Below are positions 22,343 through 34,013 of a stretch of DNA of 64,000 nucleotides, piece by piece. Below the pieces are notes generated by a model. The model saw only the letters and a program-made list of their open reading frames with translations, had not been told where the DNA came from and searched no databases. The stretch lies in NCBI GenBank assembly GCA_963580285.1, contig OY757023.1, positions 125,045,440 through 125,109,439 of the forward strand. The letters run 5' to 3'. The stretch's first letter is position 1. Each line of letters starts with the position of its first letter. A program made the position numbers and the translations under genes. This stretch comes from Lucinisca nassula (Eukaryota > Mollusca > Bivalvia > Lucinida > Lucinidae).

Positions 22343-22553
22343 TTACGACCCGAAAGCCGTAACAAAGGAAAGATGCATAGCCTGAAAAAATCCCCGCCTA
22401 TGGTTGGATTCGAACCCGAGCCGCTCGGGTGATAGTCCACTGCTCTTACCCCTGAGCCAAAGAGTCGACTCCCTGACGCAGTTGTCAGAGAGTGTTTATA
22501 AACCTAGAAGCTATGCATATGATCTACCAAGGTAGATAATGGAAGGGAGGTAA
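22343..22553 (-). repeat. tRNA-derived repeat unit, copy 1
   Basis: On the - strand it has box A TGGCTCAGGGGTAAGAGCA and box B GGTTCGAATCC, but the anticodon arm does not fold properly, so it is a tRNA-derived repeat and not a functional tRNA. A near-identical second unit lies about 300 bp downstream. Confidence 0.75.
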
Positions 22554-22828
22554 CACACCCCCTCTTCAAGGAAGTCATCATTTATGATGACGTGAAGGAT
22601 GCCAACTTCGGCACAAGCCAATTCTGGCATTTCGGACGAGCCCCCATCTTACGACCCGAAAGCCGCAACAAAGGAAAGATGCATAGCCTGAAAAAATCCC
22701 CGCCTATGGTTGGATTCGAACCCGGGCCGCTCGGGTGATAGTCCACTGCTCTTACCCCTGAGCCAAAGAGTCGACTCCCTGACGCAGTTGTCAGAGAGTG
22801 TTTATAAACCTAGAAGCTATGCATATGA

Positions 22829-22831
<3 letters not shown>

Positions 22832-22874
<43 letters not shown>
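22832..22874. repeat. (TG)n microsatellite at SINE4 tail
   Basis: About 21 TG units that are the tail of the SINE4 insertion described at 22832-23195. Confidence 0.95.
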
Positions 22875-22877
<3 letters not shown>

Positions 22878-23195
22878 TCGGGTTTAACGTCGCTTTCAAC
22901 AATTTTTCAGTCATATCACGACGGCGTCTGGTTGCGACAGGGAGCTCAATGCTCACGTTTATAGTGCTGCCTCACTGAAGTATCATGTCCCAGACACATT
23001 ACATGATACCACACCCAGTCACATTATTCTGACACTGAATCGACCAGTCCTAGCTCTACCCCGTAAATCTGAGTGCCAAGCGAGGAGCAGCTAGTACCAT
23101 TTTTAACGACTTTGGTATGTCGCGGCCCGGGATCGAACCCGAGACCTCCCGTTCCCCGGAGCGGACACTCTACCAACTGAGCTATCGGGGCCGGT
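22832..23195 (-). mobile_element. SINE4 copy inserted in a tRNA-like repeat, 11-bp TSD
   Basis: Full-length reverse-strand SINE4. It starts with a (TG)n tract at 22832-22874 and ends in the head GAGCTATCGGGGCCGG. It is flanked by GCATATGATCT at 22821-22831 and 23196-23206, splitting the second of two tandem tRNA-like units. Confidence 0.9.
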
Positions 23196-23309
23196 GCATA
23201 TGATCTACCAAGGTAGATAATGGAAGGGAGGTAACAATTATATCGTGTAATCTGATTGGCTGATGGGAATGGATGTACTTAAGGGTTAAGCTAACTGTGC
23301 TTTGAAGAA

Positions 23310-23551
23310 CTGGGGCTAGTTGTTCAAAACTTACGATGTCGTTAGTTAACGTATCGTTAAAACTTTGATCATTAAATATGGCAAATATGCTAAGCTTTTT
23401 GCTGAAAAAATGTGAGCAGCTTTTGCATATGCAAAAGCTGCTCACATTTTATCAGCAAAAATAACAATATTTCAGATATTAAACTTGCTAGAACAGTTAA
23501 CAATATGACCACTAACGAACTCGTTAAGCTAACGAAGCTTTGAACAACTGG
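23310..23551. mobile_element. MITE B copy
   Basis: Complete palindromic copy, from GGCTAGTTGTTCAAAACTTA to GAACAACTGGGCCC, with the centre AGCAGCTTTTGCATATGCAA. It ends 43 bp before the third transporter exon. Confidence 0.83.
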
Positions 23552-23593
23552 GCCCTGTACTTTATTAATTAATGTTTTTCCCCTTCTTTTCAG

Positions 23594-23702
23594 ATTCCTC
23601 TAGTCCCCCTGATCCCTGCTGTCAGTATCATGTGTAATATCGCTCTCATGATGAAGCTGAGTTATCTAACCTGGATCCGACTAGTTATATGGATGGCTGT
23701 TG
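23594..23702 (+). CDS. Cationic amino acid transporter, third coding exon
   Basis: This 109-nt exon is bounded by CTTTTCAG (ending 23593) and GTATGT after 23702. It encodes residues 540-575, [20 protein letters not shown] followed by [16 protein letters not shown], plus the first base of a split glycine codon. The passage matches the penultimate helix region of CATs (VPxLPxxSIxxNxxLMMxL then TWxRxxVWMxxG). Entry is phase 0 and exit phase 1, consistent with both flanking exons. An 11.5-kb intron full of repeats separates it from the previous exon. Confidence 0.93.
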
Positions 23703-24419
23703 GTATGTTGTTGGTTTTTATGTTAGCCGAGTAGGCACTCAACGTCGATTTTGTTTGCAAATTGTGAACGTAAAGCGACGTCGAAATAGAGGATCTTACA
23801 TGAGTGTTCGTGTATTATTGAACTCGTTGAGGAAAAGGGATAAAGTGTTCGACGTAGCCTCGCAATTTATCCTTTTCCTCAACTCGTTCAATAAATTCAA
23901 TAATGCAAGATTCTATTTAAAACTCATCTATTCACGATTGTGTCACAAAAATGTCAATATTCCGCCATTAGTAAACGTACATGAAAAGTTACGGGACGTA
24001 TCTAACTAATTTGCATCTTTAATCCACTTGTGGATTGTCGAATTTATTACTTGACGTTATTACACTCTCAGATGCGACGCCATATGATAAAGGAAAAAGG
24101 GATATAAAGGTTTAAAAATGCGAAAGTACATTCAGCTACATACGGTCGAAAACCCGACGTCTTCAGGTAACGTCACTTTTCCTTGGCTAATATGTTGGTT
24201 TTATGCCACTCACAGGACTCGCTTGCTGTACAAATGATGCATAGATAAACAAAACTGACAATGCGTTGGAATGGAATTGTCTTTGGGGAGCTAAGTACGT
24301 TTTACGGCTGCACTGACGCGTCGCCGTAAACCGAAATCTGCGACTGTAAAACTGACGATTTAAATCCACATGTGACAATTTTTAAAACAGTTCATTTCCT
24401 TAATTCATATTGTTTCACC

Positions 24420-24595
24420 GTTAATCGGCCCTTTTCTGGGACATTGGCAAACAGAGCAGATCCCAGATCGATCTGGGTCTACACTGTTTGCTCAAAGTAC
24501 ACACATTTTTATAAAATTTACCACAAACAAAACAAACCTGACATACCTATATCTTGAAATGGACCACTCCAGGTGGAAGATTACATTTAAGAAAT
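24420..24595. mobile_element. MITE E-like copy, diverged
   Basis: The central GCAAACAGAGCAGATCCCAG with GATCTGGGTCTACACTGTTT is recognisable; the ends are weak. Confidence 0.6.
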
Positions 24596-25089
24596 GAATT
24601 TTATTTTTTCTGCTGTTCATGAAAGTATCGCGTGCAAAGTAAATGATCCTCGAAGGAGATCATGAAAACTTTGCTAGCGACCCGCGGTCATTCATACTTT
24701 CACGAAAAGCAGAAAAATTAAGTTTATTTTTTTAATATTTACATTCTTTGCCCCTCGATACTGGGCGGAAAAAATGCTTATAGGGCAAACTTTTAAAGCT
24801 GAAAAACATTTACACCCTGTTTCTCTACTAAGAGCGGAAGAGCGTTGACGTTACCAACGCCCGTAGACAACAATGGTTTTGAATTACGTCACTCGACGTC
24901 ACTGGAAATCATGTGTCTCACTGCGTTCATGGAAATATGAACAACATTGTTTTCTGTAGGTTTACATTAGACTTTACACTGGAAATGTAAATATTGTCAT
25001 ATATTGGTTAAGTCAGCGTTGTGTACTTGCTGGTAAGGGAGCGCATTTATTTACACATTCTGAAACTTTGAGACATTCGAATCATAACA
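24596..25089. other. Transporter intron, no gene seen
   Basis: AT-rich, with a partial inverted repeat related to 32050-32410 (shared GAAAATGTTTACACC-like and TGACGTCAAGTGACGTCA-like passages). No open reading frame of interest. Confidence 0.5.
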
Positions 25090-25276
25090 TGCACTCAAAC
25101 ACCAATAGATCAAACACCTTTTGGACCATGTAAGTTTGTTCGAGATAGGAATAGTTCGAGCTACTGAGTGTTAACCATAGCGCCTGGTCTGGAGGCATGA
25201 TCTTTTCTTTACAATTAAGGAATGTTGCGAATACTCAATACAATCGCATCATCGAGGCGATTATAATGATTATAGA

Positions 25277-26378
25277 TACGAGGGCTGATTGATATGATGT
25301 GAGCCTCATATTGAAGGATTTGAATTTTGTCGGACATATTGTCTTATTTTTAAACATAATCCCCTTCAGTGTATATACACTTTTGCCAGCGGTGTTTAAG
25401 GGCCTCAATGACACTTTTATAGAACTCTTTTTCTTGGCTGTTCAGAAAGTCATCCATTACATATATGACGTCATCATCGGACTGAAAGTGGGTGCTTCAG
25501 TTTTGGAAATAAATGAAAGTCTGATGGAGCGAGATCGGGTGAATAAGGTGGATGCTCAATCAATTTAAAGCCACAATCGTGAATGACAACCATAGCAATG
25601 ACAGACTTGTGATCAGAAGCATAAAAGATTGTCCTAATGGAACAACACACCTTTAGTGAGCTTTCCATGGTGTATTTTCCTGTAACTGCGTCAGAAGTGA
25701 AGCATAGTATGTGTCATTGATTCTTTGTCCCTTTTGGAGATAATCTATCAGCAGAAAACCATCTGCATCCCAGAAAACCGAGGCCATAACCTTCCCAGCT
25801 GATGTAACATACTTTGCCTTCTTTGGAGGGGTGAGCCAGGGTGTTTCCATTGTTTCCATTGTTTGGCCTCTGATGGACCCATGTTGTATCCATAGTGACA
25901 AATCTCTGCAGAAAATTGGCAGGATCTTCCTCAAAAAGGTTAAGATTAGGACGCGATAATGTGCACCTAATGTGTTTCTGATCAACTGTCAGAAGTTTGG
26001 TACCCATCGGACCGAAAGCTTTCTCAATGCAAGGTCCTCTGTCAGAATGGAATGTACTCTTACCAGTGAAATGCCAACTCTACTGGCTATATATCTTTCT
26101 GTGACTCGTCTGTCAGTGATAACAATATCATGGACTTTATTGACCATTTCTTGGGTTGCAACATTGACAGACCTTCAAGGACGGAGGTCATCCTCAAGGC
26201 TCTGTCTGCCGCGCTTAAATTCCACCATCCACCTTTTCACTGAAGCATATGAAGGGGCATCTTTCCCTAGTGTTGCTGTCCACAGCCCTTTATAGTCAGA
26301 GAAAAGTAGGACTTGAAAAGAACATCCCTGCGTACCTCCTTCAATAGGAAGCTCACGATATATTAATCAGCCCTCGTA
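25277..26378 (-). mobile_element. Decayed mariner element in TA duplication
   Basis: Inverted ends CGAGGGCTGATTGATAT and, on the other strand, CGAGGGCTGATTAATAT are flanked by TA at 25277-25278 and 26377-26378. Between them, on the - strand, lie pieces of a DD34D-type transposase in several frames: LLTVDQKHIR, FVTMDTTWVH (catalytic D present, adjacent E changed), WDADGFLLIDYLQKG, and HPPYSPDLAPSDFHLFPKLK. The segment with the second catalytic D carries an in-frame TAG. It is inactive. It sits inside an older interspersed repeat (25090-26490) related to 51990-52350 and 56040-56390. Confidence 0.88.
25474..26200 (-). pseudogene. Broken mariner transposase
   Basis: Fragments of one transposase are spread over at least three frames with stops between them, as described for the enclosing element. 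The order of motifs along the - strand is that of an intact enzyme, so the damage is point and indel decay rather than rearrangement. Confidence 0.8.
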
Positions 26379-26695
26379 AAATACATTTTCAAGATGAAAA
26401 AAGGAAATTGTCACAACTGCAGTTATGGGAAATTTTTTCAAGGGACTCAAGAACGAGCCATCCAGTTGTTCGAGCCATCAAAGTTTCACCTGCATGTTAT
26501 ATAAAGCAGTTTTACAGCATGTGTTGTTTTTGCCTGTTCTCTAAGAGAAAGAAAGTTGTAGGAAGTTGTGTGCTTGTGCCGCTATTAGTTGTTCCCCAGT
26601 TTTCCCCGTGTCGCGGGTCGTCAGCTGGTGGGGTCCCAGGAACGAATCCATGCTGGCGCTATTAGTCTGGGGAGGTAGATTTTTATAGCGCTCAC

Positions 26696-26696
<1 letters not shown>

Positions 26697-26747
<51 letters not shown>
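26697..26747. repeat. (GA)n microsatellite
   Basis: About 24 GA units between CTCACAACA and CGGAACGAAA, within a transporter intron. Confidence 0.95.
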
Positions 26748-26748
<1 letters not shown>

Positions 26749-27047
26749 GGAACGAAATATGCTGTTGAAGACCTTTTATCCTATGCCCTTTTAAAAGACA
26801 GGAAATAGGAAATTGCAGTTTTCAGCTCAAGGCAGAGTAGAAATCATAAAGCTATAAATGGAAATACTCAGTTGGAAATTCCGACCTGGATTAACTGGAG
26901 AAATGTAGTGACATTTAATTAGAATAAGTTTACTGTTTGCTTTGCACTCTGGAGTTAATAATGCATTAAAGGGAATTTTTAAGGTTTAGCATCACATTTC
27001 CTACAATACAACACATAGTGGCAAGTATGTGCAACAGCATGAGCGAT

Positions 27048-27770
27048 TAGCGAAGACTTAGGTCAGACTGCGCACTGGCCCAATTACAGTAGGACCAGCT
27101 AAAATGAAGACAAAATATAATTGAAGGCATGCAGTGATCAGGAATCGATACAATTAATCCACAGCCCCAATCAGAGACACCAAAGGGAAAGAAACACAAA
27201 CATGAAACAACTAGACCGTACTGGAAACACCAATAGCGGAAAGCCAAAAGGACAGTTACTTTCCCACAAAATTGCCAATTAGCTAGCCAAAACAACAAAA
27301 AATATATATGCGATACACACATAACAAAAATAACCGCGACAGAAAAAAACCGCCTTGGAGCTTAAATCGATTTTACGCGGTCGCAATCCTCGCCCTTACT
27401 TCCGTCGCGATTTAGACAAACAATTTGTTCACCTCCTATCTCACCAGTGCAACATCTCCGAGAACACAAAAATCAAATAACCACAGAGATGAAACAACGG
27501 AGATGACTCGACAGCAAGAAACCACTGAAATGCTGGAGCCATCGATTTTACGCGGCCGGTGCAATCCTCGCCCCTTACTTCCGTCGCGATTTAGACATAT
27601 AATTTGTTCAGTCCGTATGCAGTCCTCCTAACTCATCAGTGCAACATCTCCGAGAACACAAAATTCAAACAACCACAGAGATAAAACAACCGTGAGGACT
27701 CAACAGCCAGAAACCACTGAAATGCTGGAGCAAAGAAAACCAACCGTTACACTCTGTTGGGCCCCACCAG
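27048..27770 (-). repeat. Interspersed repeat H, reverse copy
   Basis: Shares TGCAGTGATCAGGAATCGAT and CACAAAATTGCCAATTAGCT (inverted) with copies at 37225, 41872 and 45230. The segment GAGAACACAAAAATCAAATA occurs twice within it. It has no recognisable protein and could be part of a LINE or LTR element. Confidence 0.7.
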
Positions 27771-28030
27771 AGATAGAGCATCATTTAAATGATTTCAGCT
27801 GTCCTCTATTTCTGTTTTCAACAGCCAGAGTCCTCTAGAATGAGTGGTCTTCAAGAAGACCTTTTTTCAACAGTCCCAAAGGCAGTCTTAAGATAGGAAT
27901 TTTACTGCATTATACTTAGATCAAGGGACACAGCGAAGACTGATCGGACTTGCGGATGCACATGCTGGTCTTAGTAATAGATGGCGCACATACCCGCAGA
28001 TCTCTTTTCGCTTGGCGCGGTCCATTATGT

Positions 28031-28352
28031 TTGTTTGATTTGAGGTTTAACGTCCCCGTTAACACTGTAAATGTCATTTTGGAGACGTTGCTTCCAATTT
28101 TGTGGGACTTTTACCCGACATTGAGATGAAATGACATCTCAAGTACTGCCGCCCAATGAAACCAATAGGGTTTATAATCATCCCGTCCCGTCCTTGCTTA
28201 TAAACCCTATTGGTTTCACTCGCCCCGCTTTGCCTGGGCAGGCTTAGATCCTCTAAGCGGTTTACCAGTACTTGTGTGCGGGTCGGTTTCAGCTCTGCGT
28301 GGAAGCATCATGCAGCCCAAATATTTCTTCAAGGCCCGATGGGCGGGGGCCG
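28031..28352 (-). mobile_element. SINE3, rearranged copy
   Basis: Tail half at 28031-28177 and head half at about 28200-28352, both reverse-strand. The join contains a short C- and T-rich insertion and a repeated TATAAACCCTATTGGTTTCA. Confidence 0.75.
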
Positions 28353-28365
28353 GGCGCGGTCCATT

Positions 28366-28588
28366 AATGGGAATGTGAACACCTACAGGAGAGGCAACTC
28401 GTGCAAAAGTATTTTAGTCTCCCATGTCAATAGGGATCAACTCTTAAAGGAAAAAATTGCTCCTGGGAGCAAATTATTTCCTTTAAGAAGTGGGACAGGG
28501 CTTACAGAAAAGCGAACAGGAAGTCCCGAAAGTTGTCTCCCTTTGAAAAATGGCGGAAAATCTGCCAGGTGTTCCCTTTCCCCTTAAT
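28366..28588. mobile_element. Palindromic repeat F
   Basis: GGGAATGTGAACACC to GGTGTTCCCTTTCCCC, with the centre CAACTCTTAAAGGAAAAAAT and TTATTTCCTTTAAGAAGTG. Confidence 0.75.
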
Positions 28589-28654
28589 TGAAGGTTTCGT
28601 AGATTGCTCGGCCCGTCTATGTTGGGCGATAGGGCCGTCAATATCACAGTGAGG

Positions 28655-28935
28655 CTGGTTTGGTTTGTTTGGAGTTTTACGGCCCAGTTAACATTATTTT
28701 GTTTATCGAGCCGGTCAATTTACCTAATCACACTTCCTTGGCAGGCTTACGCATAAGCGGTTTACCAGTACAGTGCACATTCTTTCGCCAGAAACTGACA
28801 ACAACCATTCTTGAATCAGCAGAAGGGAGAGAATAGTCGTAGAGAAATTCATGATCAACCTACTCGGAAGAATGTTGCCGGCCGGGCCAGTATCGAAACC
28901 GCGACCTCCCGATCACCAGTCAGACACGCAGTCAC
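28655..28935 (-). mobile_element. SINE2 copy
   Basis: Reverse-strand copy that reads tail first (GGAGTTTTACGGCCCAGTTA), ending in the tRNA-like head near 28930. Moderately diverged. Confidence 0.8.
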
Positions 28936-29254
28936 GATGATCAAATAGACGTGCTGCTATCGAGTGATACCAGTACGATTAATCTCCGGATTTCATCGCA
29001 CTCAATATTTAGCTCAGTGCATTTACAGAAAACTCCCTATAAGCAATGTTGTTCATACTTCAGTGAATACATTGACGCACGCGACATCAGAGCACGCGAC
29101 AACAGTGATGTCGAAATGAGCAATGGTTCTCTTCAATATGATTGGACATTGGCGACGTTATGGTGCCAACGACGCTGTCTCGCTACCAGTAGGAAAACAA
29201 CGTGCAATTGTTTTATTATGCTCAGCCATTCGAAGAATGGTGGAAAGGGCACAT

Positions 29255-29995
29255 AGCGTTTCCCCTGTCCGTCCGTCCGTCCGAAACTTAAACGCGGTCA
29301 ATAACTTCCTTATTTCTTCATGGATTTTAAAATTATTCGGCAGAAATGTTAACCATCATGAGACGACGTGTCACATGCAAAACCCAGGTCCGTACCTCCA
29401 AGGTCAAGGTCATACTTAGAGATCAAAAGTCAAAAAAGGGTCCGAAACTTAAACGCAGTCAATAACTTTATTTCTGGGTGGATTTTGAAATTAGTTTGTA
29501 GAAATGTTAACCATCATGAGACAATGTGTCACGTGCAAAACCCAGGTCCGTACTTCCAATGTCAAGGTCATACTTAAAGATCAAAGGTAAAAAAAAGGGT
29601 CCGAAACTTAAACGCAGCCAATAACTTACTTATTTCTGGTTGGAGTTTGAAATTACTTTGAAGAAATGTTAAGCATCATGAGACGATGTGTGACATGCAA
29701 ACCCAGATCCGTACCTCCAAGGTCAAGGTCATAATTCGAGGTAAAACGTCAAAAATGGTCCAAAACTTAAACGCAGTCAATAACTTTTTTTATCTCTGGA
29801 TGTTTTTTGAAATGGCAGAAATGTTGGCCATCATGAGACAATCTGCCTCACACAAAACCAAGGTCCTTACCTCCAAGGTCAAGGTCATACTTAGAGGTCA
29901 GATGTGAAAAAGGGTCCAAAACTTAAACACGGTCAATAACTTTCTATGTATATGAACATAGACATATTTTCAGGCGGGGGCATCCGTGTCCTATG
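29255..29995 (+). repeat. Iterated ~155-bp array preceded by a CCGT tract
   Basis: GTCCGTCCGTCCGTCCG (29266 on) is followed by four to five units with CTCCAAGGTCAAGGTCATAC and AACTTAAACGCAGTCAATAA. The right boundary is near GCGGGGGCATCCGTG (29976). Confidence 0.85.
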
Positions 29996-30085
29996 GACGC
30001 ATAAATTCTAGTTGTTTCAATTTTAGCCCTTATACCAGATTTTTTGTCAAATAATGGATGGAAAATAATGTAAATATTATTAAGT

Positions 30086-31449
30086 ATTTGACGTTCATTG
30101 AAGTATGAACAACTTCGGGTTGGGGTTCACTTACTTTGCTCGTCATTGCTGTATGAGCAACATCAGGCCCCGAGGTTATAAAACTTTTTCATGCTCAACT
30201 CAGCTGAGTATGAAATTTATAATGCTCATAAATATTAAAATACAAAAGACAGAGTCTCTTTTCTTTCTCAGATCAGCACAGAATGTTATTTGTCCTGCTC
30301 ATAAATTTTAAAATGCCAACAATTTAAAAAAATTTGAGCAGGACAAATTTCATGCTCAGCCGAGTTGAGCATGAAAAAAGTTTTATAACCTCGAGGTCAG
30401 GCCACAAGCAAAGTAAATACCTATGCGCATGGCTGTTTGAAGCCATTGTCAAATGGACCGAAAGCCGTGCTCAAACAGCAAAAACATGTTCAAATAATGA
30501 AATTCGCGTGCTGTTTGAACATGGATTATGAGCTTATGATATCACAAGACTGGTCTTGCTTACCTTTCGTTACGTTGAGCGTGTTAGGGTTCTATGATGA
30601 CGTCAGATGGTTACTGCGTAACGACGTAATTGTAAACAACATTCTGAACTGGCCGCCATGTTAGTTCGCCGGTCGCATTTGAAGAGTTTATATGGAGTTT
30701 ATATTGAGTTTTTGGGCGTTTTCGTCAAAATTTGCTGTCGGAATCGTAAGTTATGCAAGAACAACGATCATCCATGGTTATTTCATTGCATTAACATTTG
30801 CCGGATCCCTTGCGGCCTCATGTTCAAACAGCTTCCTCGGGACCCGGCGAATGTTAATGCATGAAAAACTATAGTTGACCCCGAGTCCCTATATTCTTGC
30901 ATAAATATCTATGTGCATGGTTGTTCAAATGGACCGAAAGCCGTGCTCAAACAGCAAAAAAACATGTTCAAATCATGAAATTCGCGTGCTGTTTGAACAT
31001 GGATTTTGAGCTTTTGATATTACAAGACTGGCCTTGCTCTGTTAACGTTACGTTGAGCGAGGTAACAATATCGGTCCGAACGTAGCGTGTTAGGGTTATA
31101 TGATGACGTTAGATGGTTACTGCGTAATAACGTCATTGTAAACAACATTCTGAACTGGCCGCCATGTTGGTTCGCCGGTCGCATTTGAAGAGTTTATATG
31201 GAGCTTTTGAGTGTTTTCGTAAACATTTGCTGTCGGAATCGTAAGTTATGCAAGAACAACGGTCATCCATGGTTATTTCATTGCATTAACATTTGCCGGA
31301 TCCCTCGGAAGTTATTTGAACATTCGGCCTGGCGGCCTCATGTTCAAACAGCTTCCTCGGGATCCGGCGAAGGTTAATGCATGAAAATCCATGGTTGATC
31401 CCTACTGGAAGTGTCCCCTATATTGTTCATACTTCAATGAACGTTAAAA
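30086..31449. mobile_element. 1.36-kb foldback element with internal tandem duplication
   Basis: The left TTGACGTTCATTGAAGTATG recurs inverted at the right (CATACTTCAATGAACGTTA). Inside, a segment of about 480 bp is present twice in tandem (from about 30415 and about 30905), sharing GAAATTCGCGTGCTGTTTGA and GTCGGAATCGTAAGTTATGC. Smaller inverted pairs around CATGTTCAAA are nested within. Confidence 0.75.
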
Positions 31450-31496
31450 GAATTACATTCATTTCTTATTTACCACATAACGCCTCTATTATTTAA

Positions 31497-31680
31497 GAAA
31501 TAGATTAGCTCTATCAGTAATTTGTTGAGTAATATACCACTGTTTGGATGTCAGTTGTAAGGTAGATCAAATCACGAGAGCGTAGCGCGAGTGATTTATC
31601 TACTTACAACTGACCGACAAACTTTGATATAATACTCAACAAATCACGCAGCAGAGCCGATCTATTTCGATTCTAACACA
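31497..31680. mobile_element. Palindromic repeat J copy
   Basis: Same arrangement as 14650-14830 (GTCAGTTGTAAGGTAGATCA and ATCTACTTACAACTGAC around GAGAGCGTAGCGCGAG). Confidence 0.78.
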
Positions 31681-31832
31681 CTGAAAGTCGACTACCTTCA
31701 TATTCTCTCAACATTCCGCAATTGTTTGAAGAAAACATTCAATATGGTGGAATGATGGATAGGAAAAATATGTGATAACTTGAAAGAACAATCCTTGAAA
31801 AAGGCTGTAAATAGCCGGAACGCCGGAGACTG

Positions 31833-31949
31833 GACAGGCTTAGATCCTCTAAGCGGCTTACCAGTACTAGTGTGCGGGCCGGATTCAGCTCTGCGTGGAA
31901 GCATCATGCAGCCCATATATTTCTTCAAGCCCCTATGGGAGGGGGCCCG
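31833..31949 (-). mobile_element. SINE3 head fragment
   Basis: Only the 5' half is present on the reverse strand (GGACAGGCTTAGATCCTCTA to CCCCTATGGGAGGGGGCCC). Confidence 0.72.
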
Positions 31950-32608
31950 ACCAGTGTTTGAATTAGTGGATAACGTCATATCATAAAAATCGTATGACCA
32001 CACGACATCGTAACATCATGACGCCGTCAGTAACAACCCTATGATTGATATTGAAATTCATTTGCAAATATTTACATTTCAATGTAAAGCCTAATGTAAA
32101 CCTAAAGAAAACAGCGTAGTTCATTCTTTCACGAACGCAACGAGTCACGTGATTTTCAGTGACGTCAAGTGACGTCAGTCTAAACCATGGTTCTCTATGG
32201 GCGTTGGTGACGTCAACGCTGTTCCGCTCTTTGTAACAAAAACAGCGTGTAAAATTCAATGTTATTCAGCCTTAAACGCTCGCCCTATAACACATTTTTT
32301 CACCCAGTGATGAGGGGCAAATAATGTAAAAAATTAAACTTAATAACTAAATTAAAGTTTATATGAACCCCTTTGGGGTTCATTTACTTTGCATGCGACC
32401 CACTGGGTTCATACCTACATGAACAGGAGAAAAATAAAATTCATTTTTGAATTAAACTGGATCCAAATCGTTATATGACAAACAAAATCTTACACTCGTA
32501 GTCATTTCAGATTAAATTTATGTAACTCACCTAGGGCTCGTTTCATAAATTTTATATGTGATGATTCGTGTAAGATAATAATAAAAATATTTCTGCTATG
32601 TATTTCAG

Positions 32609-32790
32609 GATTAATCCTGTACTTTGCGTATGGAATTCACAACAGTCGTGAGAGAAGTTCCAGTAGTTATGGTCAGATGGTGACGTATGAGGGAGAGGCC
32701 GACATTTCTGACAATACCATCACTAAACTAGATGAACAGTTGGTCCACCAGCAACCAGACAGGAAAAATGAAACTTTTGGGGGATTATGA
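32609..32790 (+). CDS. Cationic amino acid transporter, last coding exon and stop
   Basis: After the acceptor TATTTCAG (ending 32608) the exon completes the split glycine and encodes LILYFAYGIHNSRERSSSSY, the end of the last helix (family pattern GxxIYFxYGxxxS). A polar cytosolic tail ending ETFGGL follows, then TGA at 32788-32790. The tail is short and acidic with no further domain. The 3' UTR is not resolved: the first AATAAA hexamers downstream are at 33819 and about 34303, both in low-complexity or repeat DNA, so no polyadenylation site is called. Confidence 0.92.
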
Positions 32791-32879
32791 CGGATAGCTA
32801 ACTGAATCCGTTCCCAAAAATAGAGTGGGTTACTCTGAAAGGAAAGAACTTGCTCCCATCTTGGGAGCAAATTCTCCAT

Positions 32880-33135
32880 TATGATAACTCGCCTATACAA
32901 ATACATTGTAAATTTTACCGCCGATAAAATTTTAAGGTGAAAAATGGTGATATTTTTCTTGTATCTGCTCAAAATATAGATTATGGATACACGTTAGAAC
33001 CGCCTCATCGAGGCGGTTCTAACGAGTACCCACAATCTATATTTTAGAGAACAAATAAGAAAAATAAGACTTACCCCTGCTGACCGCAGTTTTACTATAT
33101 AAAAAAGGGGGTTAAAGGGGGTCAGAATTACATAC
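32880..33135. mobile_element. MITE A copy in the transporter 3' region
   Basis: Centre ACGTTAGAACCGCCTCATCG with AGGCGGTTCTAACGAG is perfect over at least 17 bp. It begins about 90 bp after the transporter stop codon, so it may be transcribed in its 3' UTR. Confidence 0.8.
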
Positions 33136-33432
33136 ATTACGATAACACACCCGTGCGACAAAGTGTATATTTCACATCTCCAAAATGGCTACTTTTCTGA
33201 TGAAAATCCGTAATATTTTTCTAATTTATACTACATACATAGGTTGTGGGTGCTCGTTAGAACCGCCTCATTGAGGCGGTTCTAACGAGTACCCACAACC
33301 TATGTCTTGGAGCAGAAATAAGAAAAATAATGTATACCCCCGTAAACCCCAGTTTTCTCTATATAAAGTGGGGTGTAGAGGGGTGTTCATTTCACGGACT
33401 TGATCACGTGATGGGCGTGTTTTCGTGATGCT
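33136..33432. mobile_element. MITE A2 copy, adjacent to the previous one
   Basis: Ends ACGATAACACACCCGTG and GATGGGCGTGTTTTCGTGA. Centre TCGTTAGAACCGCCTCATTG with AGGCGGTTCTAACGAG. Inner arms (ACATAGGTTGTGGGTGC) differ from the ATATAGATTGTGGGTAC subfamily. Confidence 0.8.
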
Positions 33433-33725
33433 TTGAGGGGAATCAGGTCCAACATTTGAAGGTCTTATGATTATGTAAATCCTTTGGTATAGGATATACT
33501 TGGATGTTGTCCTTGGAGATGTATCCAGTTACCTTAACATTTACAACCAGCATACGACAAGTTGATGATATTTTTTTCCCCCCGAAAACAGGTTTTGACA
33601 TTTCATGATAATTGCCTCCAGTGACAATTTGTATGAAACGTTAAATCCTGTTTTGTTTTTTTTTAAATAAGAAAAATATTTAAAATTGTCGTCAGCTAAA
33701 AAAAATACCCAGCAGCCAGAGCTTT

Positions 33726-33748
33726 CGGGGGGGGGGGGGGGGGGGGGT
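33726..33748. repeat. Poly-G tract
   Basis: Around 21 consecutive G in the transporter 3' region. Confidence 0.9.
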
Positions 33749-34013
33749 GAATACAATTGAGCTCTTCCAAAAAAAGCCAATAATTGTTAAGGGGGCAAAA
33801 TATCACAAAAACACCAACAATAAAACAAAAACAAAACAAAAAAAAACAAAAAAACAGTTGCCTTCCTTGAAGGTGTATCATTTCACCTTAAATGTATCAG
33901 ATTTTATTTTAATCTGACAGAAAACCAAAAGAACTTATGTGTTCTCGAATTTGTACCTGGAGAAATATGATAATACTAGTCTCATATGAACAATTAGGAT
34001 TTAAACACTAGGA

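Larger units (their letters stand above)
22647..23236 (-). repeat. tRNA-derived repeat unit, copy 2, interrupted by SINE4
   Basis: A direct repeat of the unit at 22343-22553. Its end (ACCAAGGTAGATAATGGAAG) is displaced to 23207-23236 by the SINE4 insertion. Confidence 0.78.
25090..26490. mobile_element. Repeat M copy interrupted by the decayed mariner
   Basis: Left part has TTTGTTCGAGATAGGAATAG and AATCGCATCATCGAGGCGAT. The right part after 26378 has GTTCGAGCCATCAAAGTTTC. Together they match 51990-52350. Confidence 0.7.

Noticed and set aside
22400..22475. Functional tRNA gene on the - strand
   Set aside because: Box A and box B are good, but the anticodon stem does not pair and the unit is duplicated with long extra sequence, so it is tRNA-derived.
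22710..22964. Open frame with a Val-Cys run
   Set aside because: It translates the (TG)n microsatellite and the SINE4 tail.
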